Assembly (NCBI RefSeq): GCF_038433205.1
Contig: NZ_JBCDNA010000003.1
Location: forward strand, 834,307 to 898,306
Direction of reading: 5' to 3'
Length of the DNA stretch: 64,000 nt
Origin: Lutimonas vermicola
GTDB lineage: Bacteria; Bacteroidota; Bacteroidia; Flavobacteriales; Flavobacteriaceae
Made by a program: the position numbers and the translations under genes
Shown: one piece after another, positions 1 through 7,523 of the stretch
Layout: every line of letters begins with the position of its first letter
Position numbering within the stretch: the first letter of the stretch is position 1
The notes under the pieces: generated by a model
Told to the model about the DNA's origin: nothing
What the model saw: only the letters and a program-made list of their open reading frames with translations
The model's database searches: none

Positions 1-191
1 GAAGTGTCGTTCATGTTGACAAGACCGGTAAGGTTTCTACATTGAGAATCACGGCCCCAAATAAGGCCTTAGAGACCGAAATGGAAAGAGTAATGGCAAA
101 AGTTCCTCAGGTGGTGCCTGCCACTGAAGCCGGTGAAGCTATTGGAGTTACTTTTATGGTTCCGGTAAAATTTCAAGTTGAAAAATTGTAG
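1..191 (+). CDS. 3' end of a TonB-like energy transducer (C-terminal domain)
   Basis: The window opens inside a gene; the frame read from base 3 is open to the TAG at 189-191 and gives about 62 residues. The pattern is that of the TonB C-terminal domain: a short strand with a GKV turn, a helix (ALETEMERVMAKV), then proline-bounded strands ending in VTFMVPVKFQVEKL. In this family the domain contacts outer-membrane receptors at the periplasmic face and passes on proton-motive energy. The transmembrane anchor and linker lie outside the window, so it could also be a TonB-like domain fused to another module. A strong hairpin terminator follows at once. Confidence 0.7.
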   Translation, partial: SVVHVDKTGKVSTLRITAPNKALETEMERVMAKVPQVVPATEAGEAIGVTFMVPVKFQVEKL

Positions 192-211
192 AACGGATCT
201 TATTCTTATCA

Positions 212-240
212 AAAAAACCTGAATTCGTTCAGGTTTTTTG
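212..240 (+). terminator. Rho-independent terminator after the TonB-like gene
   Basis: The stem CCTGAA / TTCAGG around a TTCG loop is flanked by an A-run on the left and a run of six T on the right. It lies 20 nt after the stop codon of the TonB-like gene. Confidence 0.85.
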
Positions 241-323
241 TGTTTTAAACTGGGATACTTCAGAATTTCTTCATATTTGTTTCTGTATATTGCGCGCTAA
301 ATATTAACTTAAAATTAACAACT

Positions 324-650
324 ATGAAATTGATCAAAGGAATTTTTGTAATTGCCTTAGTAAGTGCACTTACATTTTCATGTGACCAAACTAAAAAAGA
401 AGCAACTGATGCTGTGGATGCAGTTGAAAATGCTGCTGACGCTACTGCTGATGCAGTAGAAGACGCTGCTGATGCTACAGCTGATGCAGTTGAAGGAGCT
501 GCAGAAGATGTACAAAAAACTGTTGACTCTGTAGCAGCAGATGCAGAAAAAGTAATTGATTCTGCAAAAGCAATGGCTACTGCTGTAAAAAAGTGTGAAG
601 GTAAATGTGCCAAAGACGGCAAATCATGTGACGGAAGCTGTAAAGCTTAA
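324..650 (+). CDS. Small alanine-rich lipoprotein with cysteine-rich tail
   Basis: The 108-residue protein begins with a lipoprotein signal peptide whose lipidated cysteine would be C20 (LTFSC). Residues 25-90 are almost entirely Ala, Asp, Glu, Thr and Val in an 11-residue-like rhythm (ADATADAVEDA occurs nearly twice), which should form one long amphipathic helix or coiled coil. The last 20 residues carry four cysteines (CEGKC, then KSCDGSC), a possible metal-binding or redox patch. It is monocistronic, between two terminators. I do not recognise a family; a periplasmic or outer-membrane structural or metal-related lipoprotein is inferred. The antisense frame is also open, but only because of the repeated GCx codons. 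Confidence 0.75.
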   Translation: MKLIKGIFVIALVSALTFSCDQTKKEATDAVDAVENAADATADAVEDAADATADAVEGAAEDVQKTVDSVAADAEKVIDSAKAMATAVKKCEGKCAKDGKSCDGSCKA

Positions 651-672
651 TACGTCTTCTTCATAAAGTTTT

Positions 673-700
673 AAAAGCTACCCCTGTGGTAGCTTTTTTT
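673..700. terminator. Bidirectional terminator between lipoprotein and ctaA
   Basis: Arms AAAAGCTACC and GGTAGCTTTT pair perfectly around a five-base loop, with T-runs possible in both directions. It separates two convergent genes; the end of the minus-strand gene (stop at 678) lies inside it. Confidence 0.8.
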
Positions 701-1760
701 TGCTCCAGATTGAAATTTTCTTTCTTAAAGAATAATATAAAAATAAAAGGCTGATAACGTAAAGAATGCCTACTAACTGATGCAACGTCCCATATACAAG
801 AGGGATTCCGGTTTTAATCTTCAAAAGGGTCATGATACCCAAAAAAACCTGAAATACCACCAGAAAGTAAGAAACAGTTAACCATTTGATGGCACTTGTA
901 TGAACCTTATTCCTTTTTTTATGATAGAAATAAACGGTCAGCAGTAATATGATATACGCTAATAACCTGTGAACAAACTGAACAAGAGCCGGTGCAAAAG
1001 CAAAACGATCATAATTTGTTAGATTATGTAATGTCCAGTTATTCTTGTCAAGCAATACCTCCGGAATAAACGCTCCATTCATTGAAGGCCAGCTTGCATA
1101 ATATAATCCGGCCCTCATTCCGGCCATCAATCCGGCAAAGATCAATTGTAAAGTTGTGAAAGCCAGCAATATCATGACAAATCTCGTATGTCCCTTTTTA
1201 GGTTTGTTTTCCATGAGATACACATCGGCTATGCATTTGACCATGGCTCCGATGGTCAATACCGCCAACATAAAATGCAAGGTAAGTTTGTAGGCATTTA
1301 CCCAGGGTCTGTCAACCAATCCGCTTAATACCATAATCCATCCTGCAGAAGCCGTCAGGGCAGTCAAAAACACAACCAAAGAAAGTCTTTTGATCAGAAA
1401 AATGTCTATTTGCCTACGAATGACAAAAATGATAAAAGGGATGAGAAAAATAATCCCAAGGGTTCTGACCCAAAGCCGGTGCATATATTCCCAGAAGTAG
1501 ATGAATTTGAAATCCCTTAAAGTAAAGTCGGCATTGATCTTGTGGAACTGGGGTGTCTGCTTATAAAGTTCGAAAAGCTCCAGCCATTGTTGCTTGTTCA
1601 TGGGAGGGATCACCCCTGTAATAATGTCCCAACTGGTAATTGATAAGCCTGAGCCTGTAAGCCTTGTTATTCCGCCAAGTATTACCTGTCCTATAAGCAT
1701 GACAAGACCAGTAAGAAGCCAGAATCTAATCGTTTTGGTATAGAGATATTTTTTCCTCAA
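678..1760 (-). CDS. ctaA: Heme A synthase (CtaA/COX15 family)
   Basis: This 360-residue integral membrane protein has about eight hydrophobic segments. Family features are visible: the opening GLVMLIGQVILGGITRLTGSGLSI, EYMHRLW near residue 95, HFMLAV in the middle and QFVHRLLAY / GTLHQLVG in the second half, giving the four conserved haem-ligand histidines. CtaA/COX15 oxidises the C8 methyl group of heme O to the formyl group of heme A for cytochrome oxidase, in the inner membrane. The length matches the long COX15-type form. It lies downstream of gldD on the same strand with a 23-nt gap, so it may share that transcript. Identification is firm. Confidence 0.92.
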   Translation of the reverse strand: MRKKYLYTKTIRFWLLTGLVMLIGQVILGGITRLTGSGLSITSWDIITGVIPPMNKQQWLELFELYKQTPQFHKINADFTLRDFKFIYFWEYMHRLWVRTLGIIFLIPFIIFVIRRQIDIFLIKRLSLVVFLTALTASAGWIMVLSGLVDRPWVNAYKLTLHFMLAVLTIGAMVKCIADVYLMENKPKKGHTRFVMILLAFTTLQLIFAGLMAGMRAGLYYASWPSMNGAFIPEVLLDKNNWTLHNLTNYDRFAFAPALVQFVHRLLAYIILLLTVYFYHKKRNKVHTSAIKWLTVSYFLVVFQVFLGIMTLLKIKTGIPLVYGTLHQLVGILYVISLLFLYYSLRKKISIWSKKKLPQG

Positions 1761-1783
1761 TGTAAATTGTTAATGAATTAGTT

Positions 1784-2353
1784 TTAGTTTTTCCATTCCA
1801 TTGATTCGATCATGCGTATGATGTCGTTCTGCAAATAATTTATGGCAGGCCTGATAGAATCATAATTGGGTTGTACATCAAAATAGACTGCACCTGTTAT
1901 AAAATGATGCGTACTGTCAGTCACATGAAACTGAATGGGTGATGCGGCATTACCGGTGACTTCAAAAATTGAGCCATAGACTTTTCTCTCTTTGTTTGCG
2001 TATGGGGTAGAGCTAATACCATCTGCCTTTATCGTATGATTGAAAGTTAATTTTTCAGCTTCCAGAAAAAGCTCTTTTAAATTTTCTTCTACCGGCCGGT
2101 AAGTCATATTGATCGAAGCTTTTAAGTTGTAATAGTCTATGTTTACCCAGCATTTATTGTTGACTTTGACATCAGTAACAATTGATTTATCAAAGCTATA
2201 TGGGCAATCAGTGACAATGGTTTCGTATTCCGGGGAAGGATATTCCAGTCTTAACTGGGCCTTTGGCTTGGGCAATGAGTCTTCTTTACATGAATTCATC
2301 ACCGGGATGCAAAGGAAAATCATAAAAACAAGTTTAACTATAGGTATCTTCAT
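1784..2353 (-). CDS. gldD: Gliding motility lipoprotein GldD
   Basis: The 189-residue protein has a lipoprotein signal peptide with a cysteine at residue 22 (VMNSC). The body shows recognisable GldD stretches: PKPKAQLRLEYP, the YSFDKS segment, and the C-terminal part with FHVTDSTHHFITGAVYF and YDSIRPAINYL. GldD is needed for gliding in Flavobacterium and acts with the type IX secretion/gliding apparatus at the cell envelope; its biochemical role is not established. It starts only two bases after gldE ends, the usual flavobacterial order. Confidence 0.92.
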   Translation of the reverse strand: MKIPIVKLVFMIFLCIPVMNSCKEDSLPKPKAQLRLEYPSPEYETIVTDCPYSFDKSIVTDVKVNNKCWVNIDYYNLKASINMTYRPVEENLKELFLEAEKLTFNHTIKADGISSTPYANKERKVYGSIFEVTGNAASPIQFHVTDSTHHFITGAVYFDVQPNYDSIRPAINYLQNDIIRMIESMEWKN

Positions 2354-2355
2354 GG

Positions 2356-3657
2356 TTATTTTTTCTTCATGGGCAGGGTAACTTTGACCTGCTTGATTCT
2401 TTTTTTATCTATGGCTTCAATTGTAAAAGTGTAATTTTTAAAATAAATTTTGTCATTCTTTTTAGGAAACTTACCCGTAATTTCCAAAATGAATCCAGCC
2501 AGAGTTTCAGCTTCGAGCTTATGCTCTTCAAAAATTACTTCCTGAACTTGAAGGACTTTGTAAAAATCTTTCAGGGTTATTTTGCCTTCAAAAACATAGT
2601 TGAATTCGTCCAGTTTTGAATAGGAGAGATCATTTTGGTCAAACTCATCGGAGATGTCACCTACGATTTCCTCAATAATGTCCTCAAGGGTAATCAGCCC
2701 TGAAGTTCCTCCGTATTCATCCACCACGATGGCCATGTGATTTTTCATTTCCTGGAATTCTTTCAGAAGGTCATCCAGTTTTTTGTTTTCAGGCACAAAA
2801 AATGCTTCTCGGATAATTTTTTTCCACTGAAAGTTTTTCTTGTTTAAATGTGGTATCAGGTCTTTCGTATACAGGATACCAATAATCGTGTCAATATTTT
2901 CTTTGTAAACAGGAATTCTGGAATGTCCCTTTTTTATGATTTTTTCAGTGATTACATTAAATTCCTCATCTGATGACAAGGCAAAAATATCCATTCGAGG
3001 GCACATGATCTGAGAGGTGTCTGTGTTTCCAAAATTCACAATGCCCTGTAAAATCTTTTTCTCCTCTTGTGTTGTGGCGCCTTTGGAAGTTAGTTCCAGG
3101 GCCTGGGATAATACTTCCACAGAAAAATCTGATTGCTTTTTACTCAATTTCCTCTCCACGATATTGGTAAGTGCCAATAGGGGTCTGCTCAAAAAGGATA
3201 GCATAGAGTTTAAAAACAACATGGGCTTCGCCATAAAAGCGGCAAAACCATATGGGTTTCTACTGGCATAAATTTTTGGCAAGACTTCACCAAACAAAAG
3301 GATCAGGAATGTAACAAGAACAATTTCCAAAAGAAATTTAAGGAGCTCAGATGACATGTTGCCGAAGTAATAATCACCTACATAGGTAAACAGGAGGATA
3401 AAAAGGATGTTGATGAAATTATTAGAAATCAGTATGGTCGCCAAAAGCTTTTTAGGGCCTTCAAGCAATTCCTTAACCTGATTGATATTTTTGTTGTTTT
3501 CTTTTTCCAGATCCGCCTTCGAAAGAGAAAAATAGGCTACTTCAGTACCTGATATAACGCCGGAAATTGCTAAAAGAATAACCAATGAGGCAATACCAAT
3601 GGTCGCTTGCCATCCTAATTCAATAGCCATAAAAAAACTTGCGGGTTCGGGATCCAA
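2356..3657 (-). CDS. gldE: GldE, gliding-associated CNNM/CorC-type membrane protein
   Basis: The 433-residue product has an N-terminal DUF21/CNNM membrane domain (about residues 15-190, four hydrophobic segments), a pair of CBS domains (about 200-335, with MCPRMDIFAL and DEYGGTSGLITLEDIIEEIVGDISDE) and a C-terminal CorC/HlyC-type transporter-associated domain. This layout is shared with putative Mg/Co efflux proteins, and in flavobacteria the version beside gldD is GldE, which supports gliding. It is translationally close to gldD and lies 33 nt after ssb. Confidence 0.92.
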   Translation of the reverse strand: MDPEPASFFMAIELGWQATIGIASLVILLAISGVISGTEVAYFSLSKADLEKENNKNINQVKELLEGPKKLLATILISNNFINILFILLFTYVGDYYFGNMSSELLKFLLEIVLVTFLILLFGEVLPKIYASRNPYGFAAFMAKPMLFLNSMLSFLSRPLLALTNIVERKLSKKQSDFSVEVLSQALELTSKGATTQEEKKILQGIVNFGNTDTSQIMCPRMDIFALSSDEEFNVITEKIIKKGHSRIPVYKENIDTIIGILYTKDLIPHLNKKNFQWKKIIREAFFVPENKKLDDLLKEFQEMKNHMAIVVDEYGGTSGLITLEDIIEEIVGDISDEFDQNDLSYSKLDEFNYVFEGKITLKDFYKVLQVQEVIFEEHKLEAETLAGFILEITGKFPKKNDKIYFKNYTFTIEAIDKKRIKQVKVTLPMKKK

Positions 3658-3690
3658 ATAATAATATTTTAATTTATACTAATTTAAAAA

Positions 3691-4128
3691 TTAAAACGGA
3701 AGGTCATCCGCGGCGTCACTCAAAGGAGGTGCACTGGTTGTTTTGTTTTCAATTGGTTCAGTAGTGTTACTTGGAACCGGGTTATTCAGATCTTTTTTTG
3801 TTGTTAAAAAGGTCATATCCAGTGCATGGATTTCAGTAGAGTATCTTTTTACGCCCTCCTGCTCCCATTGACGCGTCTTGATTTTTCCTTCTATAAAAAC
3901 CCGGTCGCCCTTGCTCAAATATTTCTCGCACAATTCAGCCAACTTATTTCTTACCACAACATTATGCCACTCAGTAGTAGTTACTTTTTCTCCGGTTTGT
4001 CTGTTGCTATATGATTCGTTCGTGGCAACGGGAAATCTTCCTATACAATTTCCCCCTTCAAAATAGTGCATTTTAACCTCGTCTCCCAAATGCCCGATAA
4101 GCATTACCTTATTTAATGAATTTGCCAT
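3691..4128 (-). CDS. ssb: Single-stranded DNA-binding protein
   Basis: This is a typical SSB: the OB fold opens with LNKVMLIGHLG, followed by GRFPVATN, TTEWHNVVVRNKLAE and GDRVFIEGKIKTRQWE, then a flexible linker and an acidic tip ending in DAADDLPF, the partner-binding tail. The start chosen is the ATG at 4128 (MANSLNKV), giving 145 residues; a start seven codons upstream exists but adds a sequence absent from the family. The gene sits between mutY and gldE on the same strand. Confidence 0.93.
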   Translation of the reverse strand: MANSLNKVMLIGHLGDEVKMHYFEGGNCIGRFPVATNESYSNRQTGEKVTTTEWHNVVVRNKLAELCEKYLSKGDRVFIEGKIKTRQWEQEGVKRYSTEIHALDMTFLTTKKDLNNPVPSNTTEPIENKTTSAPPLSDAADDLPF

Positions 4129-4175
4129 ATATAATTTAATTATAATCAAAGATAGAACAAATTGAAATGCAGGGC

Positions 4176-5234
4176 TTAATTCAGACTTTGATATTTATCA
4201 ACAAAATTCTGAAGTAATACCGGTAAAGCCATCTGCTTCAAATCTTCCCATGCAACAGGGTTTTTAAATCGCCCTTTAGGTTTAATGATCCAAAAAGAAG
4301 CATAAAGTGTTTGATGCGTTAATTTATGCAAAATCGGGAATTCATTATACTTTTTGATTGAATAGGTTCCTTCAATCATCAGGTCCCTGTGAATAAAATG
4401 CTCGAGCTCAGTTTCATCTTCAAGAATTTGTTCTGTTTCATAAAGTGGAAATTCAAACAGGTTCATCCAAATATCTTTTTGATGCCGCTGTTTTAGAATT
4501 GTCGATTCACCATTGTCGTCAACCACCAGATAGTTGAAATATCGTTTTTTGACTGTTAGTTTTTTAAGCTTTACAGGGAGTTTGTCGATGGTTCTTTTTT
4601 GCAGTGCATAGCATGAATCATTAAAGATACATGAGTCGCATTTGGGGTTTTTTGGTGTACAGACCAGGGCTCCGAATTCCATAAGTGCCTGATTGTAGGT
4701 GCCCGGATCTTCGGTATGCAATAATTTTTGGGCCAAAAGTTTGAACTCTTTAATACCTTTTGACTCGTTGATTGGCGTGCTGATTCCAAAAACCCTTGAC
4801 AACACCCGATAGACATTTCCATCTACTACTGCATGGGGCTGATCAAAAGCGATGGAGGCTATCGCCGAGGCAGTGTAATCTCCTACACCTTTTAATGAGA
4901 TAAGTTCAGCATAAGTTTCAGGAAATTGACCCTGGTATTTATCGACAATAATTTTTGCGGTCGCGTGCAGGTTTCTGGCCCTGGAATAATAACCAAGTCC
5001 CTGCCATAATTTCAGAATATGCTTTTCATCGGCTTTGGCAAGGGCAAAAATATCAATAAATTCATTTACAAATTTCTCATAGTATGAGGTGCCTTGCGCT
5101 ATTCGCGTCTGTTGTAAAATGATTTCAGACAACCAGATCAGATATGGATTCTTAGAGCTTCTCCAGGGTAAATCACGTTGATTGATTAAATACCACATTA
5201 TTAATGCGTTAGAAAATTTAGAATTTACCGTCAT
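4176..5234 (-). CDS. mutY: A/G-specific adenine DNA glycosylase MutY
   Basis: The helix-hairpin-helix glycosylase domain fills the first 220 residues: LPWR, YLIWLSEIILQQTR with the catalytic glutamate, LKGVGDYTASAIASIAF, VVDGNVYRV, then the iron-sulfur cluster cysteines (CTPKNPKCDSCIFNDSC). The last 120 residues are a NUDIX-like domain that recognises 8-oxoguanine. The enzyme removes adenine mispaired with 8-oxoG. The ATG at 5234 (MTVNSKF) is preferred over an ATG five codons upstream. It diverges from the HU gene and precedes ssb by 47 nt. Confidence 0.93.
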   Translation of the reverse strand: MTVNSKFSNALIMWYLINQRDLPWRSSKNPYLIWLSEIILQQTRIAQGTSYYEKFVNEFIDIFALAKADEKHILKLWQGLGYYSRARNLHATAKIIVDKYQGQFPETYAELISLKGVGDYTASAIASIAFDQPHAVVDGNVYRVLSRVFGISTPINESKGIKEFKLLAQKLLHTEDPGTYNQALMEFGALVCTPKNPKCDSCIFNDSCYALQKRTIDKLPVKLKKLTVKKRYFNYLVVDDNGESTILKQRHQKDIWMNLFEFPLYETEQILEDETELEHFIHRDLMIEGTYSIKKYNEFPILHKLTHQTLYASFWIIKPKGRFKNPVAWEDLKQMALPVLLQNFVDKYQSLN

Positions 5235-5305
5235 TTTGCAATAGTACAATTTTTTTATCTAATTAAATTTTAATCATTTAGCTTTCCGAAATTGATTTAT
5301 TGTAT

Positions 5306-5313
5306 TATATTTG
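5306..5313 (+). promoter_or_regulatory. Promoter -7 element of the HU gene
   Basis: TATATTTG matches the Bacteroidota -7 consensus TAnnTTTG, 42 nt before the HU start codon. No clear TTG lies at the right distance upstream, so only the -7 part is called. Confidence 0.55.
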
Positions 5314-5355
5314 CCGACTCAAATAAGGAAATAAATAACGTATAAATAATTTAAA

Positions 5356-5646
5356 ATGACAAAAGCAGAGATCGTAGCTAACATTTCAGAAAAATCTGGT
5401 ATTGAAAAAGCTGATGTTTTAAGAGTGGTAGAGGATTTTATGGTAGAGGTGAAAGATTCGTTGAACCAAGGAAATAATGTTTATTTAAGAGGATTTGGCA
5501 GCTTCATCGTTAAGGAAAGAGCTGAGAAAACTGGTAGAAATATTTCAAAAAATACGACAATAAAAATACCTGCACACAACATTCCTGCGTTCAAACCTGC
5601 AAAAGTTTTTGTAGAGAGTGTTAAAAAAAGCGTTGCAGTAAAGTAA
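5356..5646 (+). CDS. HU-family nucleoid DNA-binding protein
   Basis: The 96-residue basic protein starts MTKAEIVANISEKSGI and contains the family signature (GNNVYLRGFGSFIVKERAEKTGRN) and the IPAFKP arm segment. HU/IHF proteins dimerise, bend DNA and compact the nucleoid. Its place beside mutY and before rng is conserved in flavobacteria. It has its own promoter and probably shares a transcript with the tiny gene at 5672. Confidence 0.93.
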   Translation: MTKAEIVANISEKSGIEKADVLRVVEDFMVEVKDSLNQGNNVYLRGFGSFIVKERAEKTGRNISKNTTIKIPAHNIPAFKPAKVFVESVKKSVAVK

Positions 5647-5671
5647 TAAAAATCTTATAATTCAGTTTATT

Positions 5672-5764
5672 ATGCCAAGTGGTAAAAAAAGAAAGCGCAG
5701 TAAAATTTCTACGCATAAGCGTAAGAAAAGAAGCAGACAAAATAGACACAAGAAGAAAAAATAA
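5672..5764 (+). CDS. 30-residue very basic protein (MPSGKKRKR...)
   Basis: An ATG at 5672 opens a frame of 30 codons ending in TAA. Of 30 residues, 19 are Lys or Arg and three are His; the sequence begins MPSGKKRKRSKISTHKRKKR. It lies 25 nt after the HU stop and ends directly at a strong terminator, so it is the last gene of that transcript. From memory, very similar peptides starting MPSGKKRKR occur at this place in other Bacteroidota genomes. The composition suggests an RNA- or ribosome-binding peptide comparable to the small ribosomal protein THX, but that function is inference. Confidence 0.7.
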   Translation: MPSGKKRKRSKISTHKRKKRSRQNRHKKKK

Positions 5765-5802
5765 CAAATAGGTGACCAATCACCTATTTGTTTTAATTTT
5801 TC
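5765..5802 (+). terminator. Terminator of the HU transcript
   Basis: A perfect 10-bp stem (CAAATAGGTG / CACCTATTTG) around ACCAAT is followed by a T-rich tail. It begins at the base after the stop codon of the 30-codon gene. Confidence 0.88.
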
Positions 5803-5939
5803 AGTTTAGTAAGTTCATTGACATAAAATTTGCCTAGGCAAATACGGAGGTTATCTAGAATAACCAAAAACATTTATTAATCAATCTATTTGTAAATAGA
5901 TCTGAAAGATCAATCAAATAGAACCAAAAATATAACAGA

Positions 5940-7478
5940 GTGAAAACAGAATTAATTATTAGATCGAATTCCTCTGATATAGATTTTGCCTTATTAAAAG
6001 ATGGAAAACTTGTTGAGTTACACAATGAAACTTTGGATAATAATTTCTCAGTAGGAGACATTTTTTTATCGAAAGTCAAAAAAACTTTATCGGGACTAAA
6101 TGCAGCATTTGTGAATGTTGGAAGTGATAAAGATGCTTTTTTGCACTATCACGATTTAGGACCTCAATTATCATCTTTAAAAAATTTCACACAACAAGTT
6201 AGTTCAGGAAAAAGAAAGGATTACACCTTGAAGAATTTCCGGATTGAAAAAGATATTGATAAACACGGAAAAATAGATGACGCAATAAAGTCGGGTCAGG
6301 ATATGCTTGTGCAGGTTGTTAAAGAACCAATTTCCACAAAAGGCCCCCGAATAAGTTCTGAACTATCTATTGCAGGAAGATATTTGGTGTTGGTTCCTTT
6401 TTCTGATCGTGTGTCAGTGTCCCAAAAAATCACAAATAATAAAGAAAAGGAGCGATTAAAAAGACTGGCTCAGAGTATTAAACCCAAAGGGTTTGGTGTT
6501 ATTTTAAGAACAGTTGCTCAAGGAATAAAAGTAGCAGAATTAGACAGAGATCTGCAGTATTCCGTTCAGCGTTGGGTGAATATGTGCAAACAGATTCCCA
6601 ATGCAAAAGCTCCTCAAAAAGTATTATCCGAATTAAACAGAGCCTCTTCAATCTTAAGAGACGTTTTTGACGAATCATTTACGAGTATCATTACAAACGA
6701 TTTATCATTACATCAGGAGATTGTCGACTATTTGGAAAGAATTGCACCTGAGAAAAAATCTATTGCCAAGCACTATACATCGAGAGTGCCAATTTTTGAT
6801 TATTACGGAATTGAGAAGCAGATAAAATCGGCATTTGGCCGAACTGTATCAATGCGAAAGGGAGCATATCTGGTTATTGAACATACTGAAGCTTTGCACG
6901 TAATTGATGTAAATTCAGGAAACAGATCCAATAAAGCCAATTCACAGGCAGACACGGCCCTCGAAGTTAATATGATAGCAGCTTCTGAAATTGCGAGACA
7001 ACTTCAGCTGCGCGACATGGGTGGGATTATTGTCATAGATTTCATTGATATGCATTTGGCAGATCACAGAAAGAAATTATATGATCATCTTAGAAAAGAG
7101 ATGAGCAGTTCACGTACCAAACACAAGGTATTGCCCCCAAGTAAATTCGGACTGGTTCAGATTACACGTCAGCGTGTGAGGCCGGAGAGAAATATCAAAA
7201 CTCAAGAGGATAATCCAAATAAAAATGGAGAAGTAGAGGCACCGATTATTTTGATTGAAAGGATTGAGACCCTATTGAAGAGAATCATGGAAGAAGACAG
7301 ACCGGGAATTGCACTGCATGTGCATTCATTTGTCGCTTCCTATCTAACAAAAGGTTTGAATTCGATTCAAATGAAGTGGTTCCTTAAGTATAAAAAGTGG
7401 ATCAAAATTGTTCCAAGAGATGCTTATCCTTACTTGAAGTATGAATTTGTCGATAAGAATGATAAAATAATAAGGTAA
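5940..7478 (+). CDS. rng: Ribonuclease G/E family endoribonuclease
   Basis: The 512-residue protein has the RNase E/G catalytic core: an S1-like RNA-binding segment (residues 35-130, with LNAAFVNVGSDKDAFLHYHD), then the DNase I-like domain with the metal-binding aspartates D323 (HVIDVNSGNRS) and D367 (IVIDFIDM), spaced as in E. coli RNase G. The CPxC zinc-link of the E. coli enzymes is not present after TRQRVRP; a glutamate/asparagine-rich stretch is there instead. It should mature rRNA and cut mRNA. The start is GTG; no ATG fits the family N-terminus MKTELIIRS. Confidence 0.93.
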   Translation: MKTELIIRSNSSDIDFALLKDGKLVELHNETLDNNFSVGDIFLSKVKKTLSGLNAAFVNVGSDKDAFLHYHDLGPQLSSLKNFTQQVSSGKRKDYTLKNFRIEKDIDKHGKIDDAIKSGQDMLVQVVKEPISTKGPRISSELSIAGRYLVLVPFSDRVSVSQKITNNKEKERLKRLAQSIKPKGFGVILRTVAQGIKVAELDRDLQYSVQRWVNMCKQIPNAKAPQKVLSELNRASSILRDVFDESFTSIITNDLSLHQEIVDYLERIAPEKKSIAKHYTSRVPIFDYYGIEKQIKSAFGRTVSMRKGAYLVIEHTEALHVIDVNSGNRSNKANSQADTALEVNMIAASEIARQLQLRDMGGIIVIDFIDMHLADHRKKLYDHLRKEMSSSRTKHKVLPPSKFGLVQITRQRVRPERNIKTQEDNPNKNGEVEAPIILIERIETLLKRIMEEDRPGIALHVHSFVASYLTKGLNSIQMKWFLKYKKWIKIVPRDAYPYLKYEFVDKNDKIIR

Positions 7479-7490
7479 TTATATATCATA

Positions 7491-7519
7491 AAGCCCCGCT
7501 TGAGCGGGGCTTTTTTTTT
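7491..7519. terminator. Terminator between rng and the large secreted-protein gene
   Basis: The stem AAGCCCCGC / GCGGGGCTT is followed by nine T. It stands between convergent genes and may serve both, though the T-run favours the plus strand. Confidence 0.88.
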
Positions 7520-7523
7520 GGCT

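Noticed and set aside
260..622. 120-codon minus-strand frame opposite the small lipoprotein gene
   Set aside because: It exists only because the GCx/GAx repeat codons of the lipoprotein leave the antisense frame open; the plus-strand frame has the signal peptide, start and terminator.
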